DNA of 64,000 nucleotides from Conus ventricosus (taxonomy: Eukaryota; Mollusca; Gastropoda; Neogastropoda; Conidae). The first letter of the stretch is position 1, and each line of letters begins with the position of its first letter. Under the pieces are notes generated by a model that saw only the letters and a list, made by a program, of their open reading frames with translations, did no database searches and was not told the origin of the DNA. This document shows, one piece after another, positions 19,057 through 31,490 of the stretch. The stretch is from positions 50,133,078-50,197,077 of the forward strand of contig CM031618.1 in assembly GCA_018398815.1 (NCBI GenBank). Reading direction: 5' to 3'. Both the position numbers and the translations under genes were made by a program.

Positions 19057-22000
19057 ATGGGAATTTCCCATTGGGGAGATGGGGGGGGTAACTTTTAAAG
19101 GAAGGGGGGGTTAGGTGGTTTTGGTGGGGGGGTGTTTTCGTCTTGTGTTGTGTCGTTGAAGGGGGGAAAAGGGTATTTTTGCGTTTTGGAGGGGGAAAGG
19201 TTTGGTGGGAGTCCGGGGGCTAAGCCGGGGGAAACCCCTTGCCACAGAAAGGTTTAAAGGGTATCGTTGGCCCCCTTTTGCCTAGGGAGGGGGCAAAACT
19301 TGGGAATCCTCTGTTGGTACTCAATTCCCTTTTCAATTCCTTCTTCACTTTTCCTCTATTTTTTTTTTTTTTCTTCTTCATTTTTATTTTCCCTTTTTTC
19401 CTGCTTTTTTGGTGTTTTGTCGGATTTTCCCAGGGCCCAGTCGTAAAAGGAGTCGTGATCGTAAAGAAGGCCCGCCCCCTACCGCGACGAACCTTCCCCC
19501 AAGGGCCCCCTACAGTCATTTTCAGCTCCACCCCTACGGCGGGGTCCTTGGTTTTCGGGGAGTGTGACCCGTACACCTGGGACTCCTGGACTTCCTCCCA
19601 GTTGGGTTTCTTAAACTGTCACCTTCCCGATTCCCAATCTCGACGCCTGGGGTTCCGTTTGTTTTCCCCGTCTGGGTTTTCACGACACGGGCATGGCGGG
19701 GGGATCTTTTCCGTTCGGCGATTTTGGGATGAGATCTCGAAGAAAAGGGGCCCTTTTAGGGTTGTTGCGGGACTCACCATAGAGCAGTTTTCCTGCATTT
19801 GTCCCCCGGAAAGAATGGCCCAGAGGTTTGCCTTGAAAAGGGAGGTCCGGGCCCGCCTTAAGATAGGGCTGAGACGGGGGCCCAAGAAAGAACCCATCGG
19901 GAAAAGGGGAAAGTCGGCACAAAGAGAGAGGGAATTCCAGAGACAGGAAGCCATCAGGAGGGAGGAGTTGGCCAGAAGGAAAGATTTTTTCCAAAGAGAC
20001 GGGGAAGCCTTTAAGGGGGAAAAGGGAGCTCCTGAGACAGAGGAGCTAAGGAGGAATGATTTCCAGAGACGGGAAAGGGAACTTGGGAGGGAGGGGGCTG
20101 GGTTACGTCAGCAAGAGCTTGCGGCAATCCAGGCAGCGCAACAGGCCGTAGAGGGTGTTTGGGTCGCGAAGTGGTGTGGCTGGGCACAGGCTTAACTTAA
20201 ATTAAAGGGCGGGAACCTTTGGGGCCCGACCACCGACACCCGGCCACTCCTGGAACATTTGAGCGAGCCCGTCACCGAAAAAGGGGGCCGAAAAAAGTTG
20301 GGGATCTGGTTAGAAACCTAAAGTTCGAGGGAAGGCACGCAATGTTTTGTCGGGCCCTGCCCCGGGGAAAACAGTACTGCTTTAAAGCCCTCAAGAAAGC
20401 CCCTCCTGGGGGAGTAAAGAGAACCCCCTGGTTCTACCGGGCAAGTTTGGGGAAGCCCGAAAAACAGTCCGATAAAACCTTTAAAACAGTTCCCGGCGCA
20501 ATGATGTGTATTGGAGGGGGGGCAAGTTGGGGGAGTGTCATTTTTCCTTTAAAGGGGCCTGTAGGGATTTTGATCTTAAAGGCCAGCTAGTGGGGCCCCT
20601 TCCCCGGAAAATTAGCTCCCTTTTTGTCTTTGAAAAAGGGGCCCCAAGACGGCAGGGGAAACGCCGTGATTTGGCTTTCAACCCCTCGGGCCAGGGGGAA
20701 AGTTTAAACTGAACATCCTGTGCGGGTCACCCCCAACCCCAGCGCCGAAGTGGTGGAGGAGTGCCTAAATCAGGGGGGGCATCGGGGTCGGTGGTCAGTC
20801 GGGAGGCAGAAAAAGTGGGGGGGACAACCCAAAACCCAAATTTACACCGGGCCCACCCCCCAACCAGACGACGGAAACAAAGGTGGGGACCACCCCGCTT
20901 TTTCCGTTGCCATCGGTAGGTCTTTTTGTGGGTTTGGGCCCCCCGCAACCAAGCCAGAGCCATGGGGGGACAGCTCCAACTCCCAGAAGAAGTTTCTGAC
21001 TTTCCCGGGTTTGCACTTGCCAGGGGCCCCGGGGAGAAGCCTTTTCCAACCCATGGGGAAATTTTTCGAGTAAAACGGCCGGGGGTTTGAAACCCGTTTC
21101 CGTGTTTCCCGGGGGGGCAGAAAATTTGTTTGTCAAACCAAAATTTTGTGTCGGCCTCAGATTTAAAAAGGAAAATTGCGGATGTAAAATTTGGCCCGAC
21201 TTCGGGCTCGGGGGAAAAATTCCCCACTGCGTGGTAGATCTGGAATCCTTCCCCTTTTGTAAACAGAGGGATCGCCGTCGTGTCGAGAGAATTGACCAGA
21301 TGTTTTCCCGGGGGAATCGGGGCCCAAAGAGAAATTTGGAGATTGGCGGGAAAAGTTTCTCTGTCCCCTCGAGTGAACTTATGCAGCAGTGCGGGGACCC
21401 GAGGACAGAAGAGAGAGGAACCCAAACCCGTAAAACCCCGGGGTTCCCTTTTGTTGGGACGTTCTGGGGTCCAGGAAATAAGGGTGCGAATTTAAAAAAG
21501 GGCCCCCCCCCCCCCCGGCCCGGGACCCCACCTTGGCCCCCTGCGAGGCAAACCGCCCCGTCAAGGGGGGGGAAGGGAGGCCCCAGGGGGCCCCGAACTG
21601 TCTTTTGTTTTGAAAAGGGAATTCCCACGAGTTTCTCAAAGGAAAAGAGAGGTAACAAAGGGTATGTTTTGCCCCGGAAACCTGCGAAAGGGGACGTGCT
21701 CCCAGACCGCTCTGATACCCAATGGGGGGGCATCTGGGAGCAAAAAGGGATGGGGAAACGATTTTTGGTCGCCCTTTTAGGGCCGAGCTTGTGTGGCGCG
21801 TTCGGCGATACTGCCAGTCTTGTGTACAGGGGCCAAAAAGGGGACCCCAAAGGGAAGAGTCCCCAAAGCTCCGTTAGGGAGTTTTCCTTTGGGACTGAGA
21901 CTCCTTTTTGAGAAGGTTGGGGTGGCCTTTTTGGGAAACGTTTAACCCAAAGCCACGACTTGGAGCTCGTTAACACCCCGGGTCCAGGTGGGAACTTTGC

Positions 22001-22461
22001 GCACGTCCCCCAAACCCATTTTCACCCTCAAAAAACTTTGAGGCGGGAAACGGGTGCTAAAGCTCCCCTGGAAAAAGGGGGCCAGCTGGGAGTTCTGAAA
22101 AGGTTTGCTTTCGGATCAAGGGGGCCCGTTCACGGGCAGGATCATGGCGGGGTACACCCGATTGCTCGGGGATCAAGGGCGAAAGAAAAAGGGCCTTACC
22201 TCCCCAGTGAAATTGGGATGGGTTGAGGGGTTTTAAAGGGGGAACCCCGGGGGGCTTGAAATCGACCAACAAGGGGGTTTGTGCTTTGGGGGCCTTTGGG
22301 GGCTTTTCCCAAACCGTCCCGACACCCGGGTTTGGGGCCCATACCAGGAAACGAGATGGGGGAGCGGGATTCCTGGCCGCTTGTAGGGGTGGGGGGAACC
22401 TGTGTACAACTGGTCGTGCCCTTTTGGGATAAAACCTGGTTTCGTCAAAGGGGGGGAGTCG
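19057..22461 (+). other. Internal region with gag-like remnant
   Basis: GC-rich sequence. The best coding hint is 19815-20195, a highly charged Arg/Glu helical stretch (REREFQRQEAIRREELARR). It is followed by 20230-20590, which contains LVRNLKFEGRHAMF, loosely like a retroelement gag. No zinc knuckle, protease, reverse transcriptase or integrase motif is readable. Smearing into GGGG and CCCC runs makes all frames unreliable; ORFs on the opposite strand (to 393 codons) look like GC-bias artefacts. Confidence 0.4.
22447..22460 (+). promoter_or_regulatory. Polypurine tract
   Basis: Purine run aaagggggggag just before the TG that opens the 3' LTR; the normal primer site for plus-strand synthesis. 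Confidence 0.65.
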
Positions 22462-24671
22462 TGTAACGGCCCCGGTTTTTTAAGTTTTGGTTCTTTCCTT
22501 TTTGTTTAATTTTATCTTTTTCTTTGGGACCCGCTTGTTTCTTTTCCCACCCTTTTTTTCTGTCTAAGTATTTTTTCCTTCTTGTTTCCCCCCCCCCCCC
22601 CCTTTCCCTTTTGGCTTTTTTACCTGTCCCCTTGCCTTAAATGGCTAGGTAAGAGTTGTCCATTTAAGTGCCACTGACCAATCAGCTTTCCCTTCACGTA
22701 GGCTGGCTGGGCGCGTTGCCCCTTTAGTGCAACGGGGGGTGTTTTGCAGACCCGGGCTCAAGGATAGGGTTGTGTGTGTTTTTTTTAAAACATCCCCGGG
22801 AGGAGGTTGTGAACTTCGTTTATTTTTCCTTTCTTGCAGTTTTTTCCCCTGCGTACCTCGAATTGTCTCGGTGGCATCTCTGGGGGAAGGTTCGTGATTG
22901 TTTTTACATTGCTGGGGTTTAAAGGGGGTTTGTGCAAATGTGCGTGTGTTTGAAACCGAGTTTTCTTATTTTTTTTTTTTTTTCAGTTCTTTTGGATTTC
23001 CTTGAGTTTTTGGTCACAGGAGGATAGAGGGGGGACGGGGGGTTTTGGGTTCATTTTGGGGGTTTTTATATTTTTCATGTGAAAAGGTTTATGTTTGTGT
23101 GGGGAAATCGGTTTTGTCTGAATTTGGGTTTCTGTTAGTTCTGCTTGATTTTGAGGGGTTATATATTTCCTTGACGTGTTTTTAAAACGCCAAAGGGTTT
23201 TATTTTATTTTTTGGGTTTTATAAAATGGCCCCCCAATTTTCCCATTCCAATGGGCCCCGCCTTTTTGGGGAGTGAGGTCACGGGGTGACCTTTTTGGGG
23301 TTTCCCCAAATGTTTTGCAATTTTGGGGCCCGGGCTCAATTTTCTTTTTTTTTTTTTAAAAAACGTTTTTGGTCAAAAAAATATAGGGGGCCAAGAACCC
23401 CCTTTTTCTGTTCCCTGCTTTAACCGGGACTTTTTTTTTATTTGTTTTTTAACTTATGTTCTTGGGGGGAACCCCTTTTTGTTTTCTTTCCAATATGGGT
23501 TTTGTTTACTTTCCCTTTTTTTTTTGGGTTTTGGGAAGTTTTTCCATTTTTTGGGTTTTTAGTTTGACTTTGTTTAGATTTTGATTAGAGAATTTATTTG
23601 ATTTTTTTTATGGAAGTGGGCTTCCCAATTTTGGGTTTTGGGTTCCCTCATTTTTCCCCAAAAATTTCCATTTTTTAGGGGAAAAGCTTTGACTTAGCCA
23701 CTTTTTTGAAAATTTAATTTATAATAATTTTTTCCCGTCAACTTTGGATTTGGGGCATTCATTGTTTTTAAATTCCATTGAAATTTTTTACCCAAGAATT
23801 TCCCCCCCGGGTTTTGGTCCATTGTGGGGACTTTGCAAATTTCTTAAAAATTAAATTTTTAAAATAAAAATTTTTCCCTTTCCCAAATTTAAAACTAGCT
23901 GCCCGGGGGGCTAAGAATGGTTTTGGTTTCTTTGTTTTTTTTTCCACTTGTAAACTTTTTAATTTAATCGTCCCTGTTGGGGGTTCCTTCCCTTAAGCCC
24001 GGGGCTTTGGTGTTCAGGGGGTTCGTGAATTTTCATTTTGGGGTTTTTTGAGATTTATTCTCTCTATTCGGGGAAAGGGGGGGGTTTAAACCCCCATCGG
24101 GGGGGAATATTTAAAGGGTTTTTTAAAACTTGGAAAGTTTATAAATTTTTTTCTCCTGTATTTCCCTCTCTGAAAAAGCCTTTTTAGTTTAAAGTGGGTT
24201 GAAATTTGGTTTAGCCTAAGGAGTTGGAGTGTTGTAATCATTATATCTCAGTTGCGGGCTCTTGTGGAACTTTTCTCTAACGGATATGTTTTGGGGGAAC
24301 ATTAGGTTGTTTTTGCTGTCTAAATCACGCCCCCTTTAGGGAAAATTTTAGCGCTGGGGTCGGTGTTTCGTCGCCCTTAAGTTGAACTGTGCTCAGACAG
24401 GGTTTTGGTATGTCTGTTTTTTTTAAAGGCCAAAAACCCGGGTTTTAACCTTCGTTTTAACCCTCCCCGGATCCTTTGGGATGTCTGGGCCCAAAAGCCC
24501 GGGGGGGTTTTTTCAGGGGCCGGCTGCCTCATCTGCACTCCGGGAGGTGACGTCCCAACCCCTACCCGCGCAGCGTTTTACTGCTGCCCTAAACCCCAGC
24601 GGGGCGTTTGGGGGCTCGCCCCCCTTTTACCTCAGGGACGCAGCGGGAAAGGGGCCCCTTGCTTTTTCACC

Positions 24672-24706
<35 letters not shown>

Positions 24707-25626
24707 GAGGGCTGTCCAGCCATTGTTTTTTCCCCACTCTTCTCCCCCAGTGATAACCAGCATAGAGAAGGGGGGGAAGATGTTTTCCAAAACCCATGGG
24801 TTTTAAGGGTCGCTTCTGTTCCCAAAGCGGATGAGACCTCTGGTCAGTTGCTTCTTTTTTAGCCGTGGGGAATGGTGTTGTCTTTTCATTTACCCGTCAA
24901 AATTGAAAATTTTCCCTTTTATTTATTTGGGGACGATGTGTTTTCAACAGGGGTTTTGTGGGACGAGGGTTGTGTTTCAACAGTGGTTAGTCGCGCTTTG
25001 TAAAAACCCACCTTCGAATTGGGTTGGGCGAGAAAGTAGTGGGACACCAATTAGTCTTCCCTGTGGCAAAACTGTCCCGGGTTTTTCTTTTAACCTCTTT
25101 TAGTTGTGTTTTTTTGAGAGGTTCTTTCCCTTCTAAAATGAGTCCCGAGACCCCAATTTAGTCGGGTTTCAGCTTTGTCAACAAGAGGACAGGTGTGTGG
25201 TTGAGAGAGTTCTATTGTTAAAACCTTTGGGTTTTTTTGTAGTGACTTTTGGTTTTTAAAAAGAGGTTGTGAGTGAAATGCAATTTTGACCAAAAGGTGG
25301 GTTTAAACCCATCCAGGGTTTTGGCCCATATTGGGGTTTACTTTAGTGTTTTTTTCCCGGTCGCGGTTGAAACTTGTGTTTTGTTCTTTATGTACTCAAC
25401 CCTTTCTCTTGTTCTTTCCATTTCAAAACTACCTTCGGTTTCCTTCCTTTTTGCTTTCTTTCGGGGAATTTGGTTTGTTTGGAGAGGGTAGGTTGTTTGG
25501 TTGGTGTCAATGTATTCGGGGACGATTGTAAATAAATAATCTAGAGTAAACCCCTTTGGTTTTTGGGTCAAAAGTGCTTTGGGGGGCTGCGATGGGGATC
25601 TAAAAGGGATCGCAACCCCTCTTCCA
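22462..25626 (+). repeat. 3' LTR
   Basis: Begins TGTAACGGCCCC and ends near ccactt-type pyrimidines with terminal CA at about 25626, followed by a TA microsatellite. Collinear with the 5' LTR but differing by many run-length and substitution errors, so LTR divergence cannot be used for dating. Confidence 0.75.
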
Positions 25627-25830
25627 CTGGGGAAAAGTTAATATAATAAAATATATATATATATATATATTAATATATATATTTAGTTATTGTATATGTT
25701 ATCTTATATTGTGTTGGGGTTTGTGTGGGTGTGTGTGTGTGTGTGTGTGTTTTGGGGTTTTGTGTGTGTGTGTGTGGTTGTGTGTGCGTGTGGGTGTGTC
25801 CCCATTGTTGTGTAGGGGGTTTTGCTTTAG
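25627..25830. repeat. TA and GT microsatellites
   Basis: (TA)n to about 25690, then (GT)n with GGTT interruptions to about 25800. Matches 39040-39190 in copy 2. Confidence 0.85.
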
Positions 25831-28689
25831 GGAGGGAATATGTTTTGGGTTCATGTCGGGTAGTGAAGTGGACTGCAGTAAAAAGGAGTAGTGGTAAAAT
25901 AGATTCCGCCCAAAAACAATGATTTCCCCAAAAAATGGGGTTAGTGTCATGTGTGATCAGCAGTCAAGGGTGATTAGGACGAAAAATTGATATGGGGGGT
26001 TTTTAGGGTTTGGGGGGGGTAAAGGGGGGGGTTTGAGGGGGGGGGGGGTGAAAAGGGGAATTTCCCCTTTTTTATGACTCGAAGACCCACGAAAAAACGC
26101 TGTAGAAAAAACAGCAGGCCTTTAACAAAGGAATGGCAATGGAGCAAAAAGGGCTGCAGTTTAAGCTTTCCCCCATAGTCTTAGCCGTAAACACGAACAG
26201 TCTTGTGCGGTTTGCATACTGCCAAATTGGATTACACCCATTCTATCTTTTATAAGGGGAAGAAGCTCCGTGGTGCACTGCTTCATGTCCCATCACAATT
26301 TAAACCCTTTTTTTTTAGAGTGTTGGGCTTGGGACAATGTAAGCATAAAACTTTACAGCAGAATCCATGAAAAAACCCTTTTCGAGATGTCCCGCCTGAC
26401 TGATCTTTGAATTTTGAAAACCCGATTAACATTTTTCAACCCCGATCTAGAATTTTTTCCCCCCCTAAAGATTTTTTAAAAGGTTTTTGGGGCTTTTTGG
26501 GTATATTTAAGGTTATGTTTAATTTTTTTTCTTTTTAAAGGGGTTTTAGTTGATGTCAGCATTTGGTTTACAGCTCTTTATTGGGCCCCTTTGTGGTTGG
26601 CTGGGCTTTAAGCAAACCCTTTTCCTTTCCCCGCTTGTCAAAACATTAAAATGGTGGGCATATGTAAATCTTTTGCCATCAGTTTTTCCCAAACTTTTAT
26701 ACAGGGTGACCCAAAAAACAGGGAAATTTTCTTTCAATTTTTATTTCAGGGGGTGTGGCCCCATAATTATGTATAAAAAGGACGCCTGACGGGTCGCCCA
26801 ACGCGCGCGGTGTGTGTGTTGTAAGTGTATGTTTTTCTTTCAGGTATTTTTTTCATGTTTTATTGCTATGTTCTTAGAGCATATTTAAGCCTTTTTGTGA
26901 AAAATTTGGGGTAGCGTAGGGACTTTTAAACATTTTCCCTAAGGGGCAGCAAACACAAATGAAAAAAAAAAACTTCAGGCAGGGGTGCAAAAAAAAAACG
27001 TTTCATCTACATATTTTCCTTTTATTCTATTATCTATCAAACTTCTTTTTCTTTGTCTTTCCATTACCTGTCATCTATCGACCTCGGGGAAATTTTACTA
27101 TCTATTTATCAAACTATCGATCTATCACCTATCTATCCATCCATCTGTCTTGCTATCTATCTGCTGTTTATCTATCCCGCTATCTGTCTTTTAATATGAC
27201 TTTTCCATTACCCCCTGTTCTTACTTTCCTATCCCGTCTATCATTGTCTGCTATTTTCCTATCATCGTTGTCTGTCTGTTGGGCGTTCTCTTTTTCTGTC
27301 TCTGTCTCTCTCTCTCTCTCTCTCTTTTCTCTCCTTTTTCTCTCCCCTCTCTTTTCCTTTTTAATTTTCCTGTCTGGGGCTGTTTCCTCTGCTGCCGTCT
27401 CTCAATTGTGTATTTAAACTTTTACCCCCGGGTTTAAACGACTGAAGTTTATTGTCTATGTATGTATGCATGTTGATGTATGTATGTATTTTATGTATGT
27501 ATGTTGCATGTTTTCATGTTTTTTTTGTTTGCCCCGTCTGTCTGTTTGTATTTGTATGTATGGGAAGTTTGTTTTTGGGATTTAGGGGGGGGGGGGGGGG
27601 GGGGGGACGGGAGAGAGGGAGAGGAGGGGAAAGGGGGGGGGGGGGGAAAAAAAAAGAGAATGATGAAAGATGGGTGACGATGATAATGGTTTACGATGAA
27701 GTGATATTGAAAAATAAAATTTAAAGATGATGTTTATGATTCAAAAAAAATCTTATAACCATTTTTTTTTCTTTAAAAAAAAATTTTTGGAAAAAAAATT
27801 TCTGAAATGGGGGAAACCCGAATCAAAGGGAGGGAGAGGGGCAATAGGAGAGGAGTGGAGACTTCCAAAAGAGGGGGGGGAGGGTTGGGCGGAAAAGGGA
27901 AAAGGGGGGGACCGAGAGGGAGGGAGGCGGAGAGGAAAAAGGGAAAAAAAAAACTGGATAGTGATCATTGTGTGGATTGGCCCTGGTCGGGAGGAACCCC
28001 CCAAAAAAATTTTTGGGATGTATGTTTGTATGTTTGTATGATGTATGTATGTTGTTGTATGCGGGCTGTCTGTCTGGGTTTTCCTTTTCTGTTGTCTGGT
28101 TTTCTGTCTGTCTTTGTCTTTTCTTTCTATTTGTGTATTTTCTATTTCTATCTATCTAGCTCCCCGCTGGTAGTAGTTAGCTTCCCACCGTCTGTCTGGG
28201 TGTCTCTTTTATTTTTGTGCCTTTGCTCACATTCGGGAAAAGGGCTGTCAGGGGAAAAAACCACAAAATGTTGGTTTTATGGGCTCTGTGGTTTTAGGGG
28301 GTCTGAGATTTTTTTTTGATGGGGCCCATATTTTGTGAAGTCTGCTTGACATTTTTAAACCCAACTTGCTTTTCAAGGATCCCCAAAATAAAAAGAGCAT
28401 TTTCCGGACTCCTGAAAACCCGGGAGGTATAGGATAAAAAGAGTGATTTTACCCTGAAGACCTTGGGTGCAGCAGCTTCATAGTGGAAGGGGTTGACTGC
28501 ATTCTCGAGGGAAAAAAGGGTGTGGGTTTAAGAAAAGGGTTTTTAAAAATCCGGGGCATCAAAGGAGGTTCGACTCCAGTTTCCAAGGATACCCCAAAAC
28601 AAAACAATTTGGTAAACCCTGCCGCCTTGGGAAAGTCGCCCCTTTTAACAATGGGTAACCATAACCTTTCGGTAAGTCCAAACCCCTTT

Positions 28690-29740
28690 TTAAGGGGTGT
28701 CCAAAATTTAGAAAAAACCCTCACATTTTACTTTTGATGTGGGGAAACTGCCCAAAAGCTTTCACTGAAACGCCTTCACATTTTTTTTAAGTCTGCCCTG
28801 CTAGGGGCGCCTCTGCTAGGTTTTGCCCCTTTCTAGGTTGCATTGTAAAGGGGGTCAAAAATTTAAACAGCCATCACATTGGCTAAAATCTGTCTCTGCT
28901 AAGGCTGTCAACAATCAGCAAAACCCCACCAAATGGGAAAATCTTTTCCCCTGGCCCCAAGGCCCGGGCAACAAGGGCCCAACAATCCCCATTTACTAAG
29001 TCTTCCCCTTGGTTGGCGGGCAACAAAGAGCAAACCCAAACCTTCGGGGTAAGTCTTCCCCTTTCAAGGGTGTCAAAAAATGGCAAAAGTCACATGGCAA
29101 AATCTTCCTCTGCTAAGGCTGTAAAAAATGACCAACAATTTACACTGGGTTAAAAAATCTTCCTCTGCTAAAGGGTGTCAACAATGAGCAACAAAACACA
29201 TTGGGTAAAATTGCCTCTGTAAGGTCTGTCAACCAAAAGAGCAAAGGGAAACAAATTTGTCTAAGTTTGTCTTTCTAAGGCTGTCAACAAAGAAAAACCA
29301 TTTACGTTTCGTTTCCCCTGCCCCTTTCTAAGGCTGTCAAAAATGAGCAACAATACATTTGTCTAAGTTTGGGTCTCGCTAAGGTGTCAACAATGAACAA
29401 CCATTTAAAATTTGGTTACCTTGCCGGGGGGGTAAAAAGAACAACCCCATCAATTTGGTTTTCCCCGGCCTTGCTAAGGCTGTCAAAATTTAACAACCAT
29501 TTACATTTGGGGGCCTCTGCCTCGGGTTTAAAGGGTGTCAACAATTAAAAACCTCACATTTGACTGTCTTTTCCCCTGCTAAGGCTGGTTTAAAAAATGA
29601 GCAAAAATCATATTTGTCTTTAAATTTGTCTCTGCTAAGGGTGCCAACCCAAATTTTTAACTATTACCTTTGGCTAAAATTGCCCTTGCTAAGGTGTTTA
29701 ACAATGAACAAAAATCACATTTGCCAAATCTGTTTTCCAA
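28690..29740 (+). repeat. 51-bp satellite array, copy 1
   Basis: About 20 degraded units carrying AAGGCTGTCAACAATGA and CATCACATTTGG. Uninterrupted here, whereas the copy 2 array is split by a LINE. Confidence 0.85.
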
Positions 29741-30296
29741 GGCTTTCCTTTTATAAGTTGTATCGTAAAAAACGGGGGGAAACCCAGTTATCGTTTAAAA
29801 ACAAAATCTTTGGGGCTGTTCAAAAAGGGAAAAGGTAAGGTTTATATGTAAATTTGGTTTGTAATGCCCTTTTAAGTCTAAGGGGTTGGAAAAAAAAGAA
29901 ACCCTAAAGGAAAAAAGATGGGGCTTTCCCCTTCACATTCAGGTATTTCCTTTTTATTTTTTAAATGGGGAAAAGAAATATTAAAAAAGGTTAAATCTTG
30001 AACTGAAATCATCCAAAAGATTAGATCTTTTTCTATGTCAATTTAGCTGACCCAGCAGTTTGTCATCAATTCATTTTCCCAAATTTTTTTCTATTTTATG
30101 CATATTCAAAATAGACAGGAAACCTGTAAACTTCTTTTTAGGGGCTGATTGCAGAAACAGTCTCAGTTAAAAAATATTTTTCTTTTCGGCAGGAAAGTGA
30201 CATTACATTTTGCAAAGGGGAAACCCGTTCCGAATCTTTACTGGTAATTTCCCTGTGTTGTGATGTCTAAAATTCTGGCGTTTGCTTAAAAAAAAA

Positions 30297-31490
30297 CTAA
30301 AAGAAGGTTTCTTTTTTTTTTCTTTTCTTTTGATTTCGTTTGGAGGGGGGGGGGGGGGGGGGGGGGTGGGGGCATGAAATTGTGTTTTTTACTACTTTGT
30401 TATATCGTATAACACCAAATCTAAAATTTTTTGTATCGAAAGCTCTGAACTTTTTTTCCCGGGTTTGGGCAATACAAGTAAAAAAGTTTTTACGGCACTG
30501 TTGGGAAACCCCAGGATCTGGCCCGGGTTGGGGAAAAAGCACGTAGTTTGTCCAGTCTGGATCGGGGGCATCATAGGGCCAAAAAAAAAGAAAAGTGAGA
30601 TAAGAAATTGGGCCTTTGGTTTTTGTCAGTAGGGAAAAAAAAGGGAAAAACTTTTTTGCAATCAAAGTGACAGTCAATGGGCGTCACTTTTCCCCTGTTT
30701 TGGAATCGGGTTTGGCTTGCTGTACCCGGAAGACGGTGTGGGGGCCCGTTTTGACAGATTGACCAGTGTCCAAAAGAAGAGCACAGTTGCTGAATGCCCC
30801 AAAGCATGAAAGGGGACCAAACAAAATTTGAAAAATGGCGAAACCCCTTCCGATCGGTAATTTAAAAACCCTTCTTAAAAACTCTGATGCGGGGATAGCA
30901 AATGCCGTCCGCGTTCTGGTAGTATTTTCTGTCCATGAGAAAGTGACAGGGGATTCAAAAAGGGGTTTAACCCCCGGGCATTTATACCAGCAGTAGTGCG
31001 AGAATTCCCTTCGTCCACACGGGGATTAACCCCGGAAATGGCCACGCACAAAAAAGCTGCTTTAACATGGTGAGTTTCCCCCAAGCATTTCCCGGGAGAA
31101 AAACTCCCGTCATGTTTTTAAAAATACTAAACAATTTACAATGCCCGGAACTGAAATGACTGAAAAATTGGCACATTTAACTCACTGTTCAGGAAATCCC
31201 TTTAAAAGGTGTTATTTAAAAGGGAGCCCCGGTCGACCCCCCCAGTATTGGGGAAAAGAAAAAACGGGGAAATCGATGCAGGGGGACGGTTCCTTTGTTA
31301 GGGAAATTTTTACAATTTTCCCAAAAAGGGTTCCGAAAAACACACACAGTGGGTTCCCCCAAATTTTTCCAAAAACAGATCCCGGGCCCTTTTTAAACGG
31401 TTTATTTTTGATTTTTCCCATGCATCCAAAAAACCCCTTCCGCTATTCTGGTTTTCCATTCTACTCAAAATAATGTCAATGTTCTGACCT
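30297..31490 (-). pseudogene. GPCR remnant, copy 1
   Basis: Minus-strand match to the receptor at 52040-53045: the TM6-TM7 region near 30440-30700, TM4-TM5 near 30760-31080 and the TM3 region near 31080-31160. All frames are broken, mostly by homopolymer smearing, so whether the gene itself is intact in the animal cannot be told. Copy 1 extends further 5' than copy 2, which is cut by the scaffold gap. Confidence 0.6.

Larger units (their letters stand above)
15915..25626 (+). mobile_element. LTR retrotransposon with very long LTRs
   Basis: Two direct repeats of about 3.15 kb flank about 3.4 kb of internal sequence. The downstream LTR starts TGTAACGGCCCC right after a purine tract (aaagggggggag), as expected for a plus-strand retroelement. 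The matching region without the element is at 38700-39130. I found no reverse transcriptase or integrase motif inside. It may be a large non-autonomous derivative, or the coding region may be hidden by poor sequence quality. Confidence 0.75.
25640..31490 (+). repeat. Segmental duplication, copy 1
   Basis: Collinear with 39060-47082 and, inverted, partly with 52040-55805. Landmarks: ataattatgtataaaa at 26763 against 40073; the tttcatctacatatttt then (TATC)n block; (TATG)n; tgcagcagcttcatagtgga at 28469 against 41983; the 51-bp satellite; and the GPCR remnant. It contains no LINE in the satellite, unlike copy 2. Heavily smeared sequence. Confidence 0.85.

Noticed and set aside
20727..21976. Minus-strand ORFs of 232 and 393 codons
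   Set aside because: Pro/Gly/Lys/Phe-rich products of GGGG, CCCC and TTTT smearing, antisense to an LTR-element interior; no domain.
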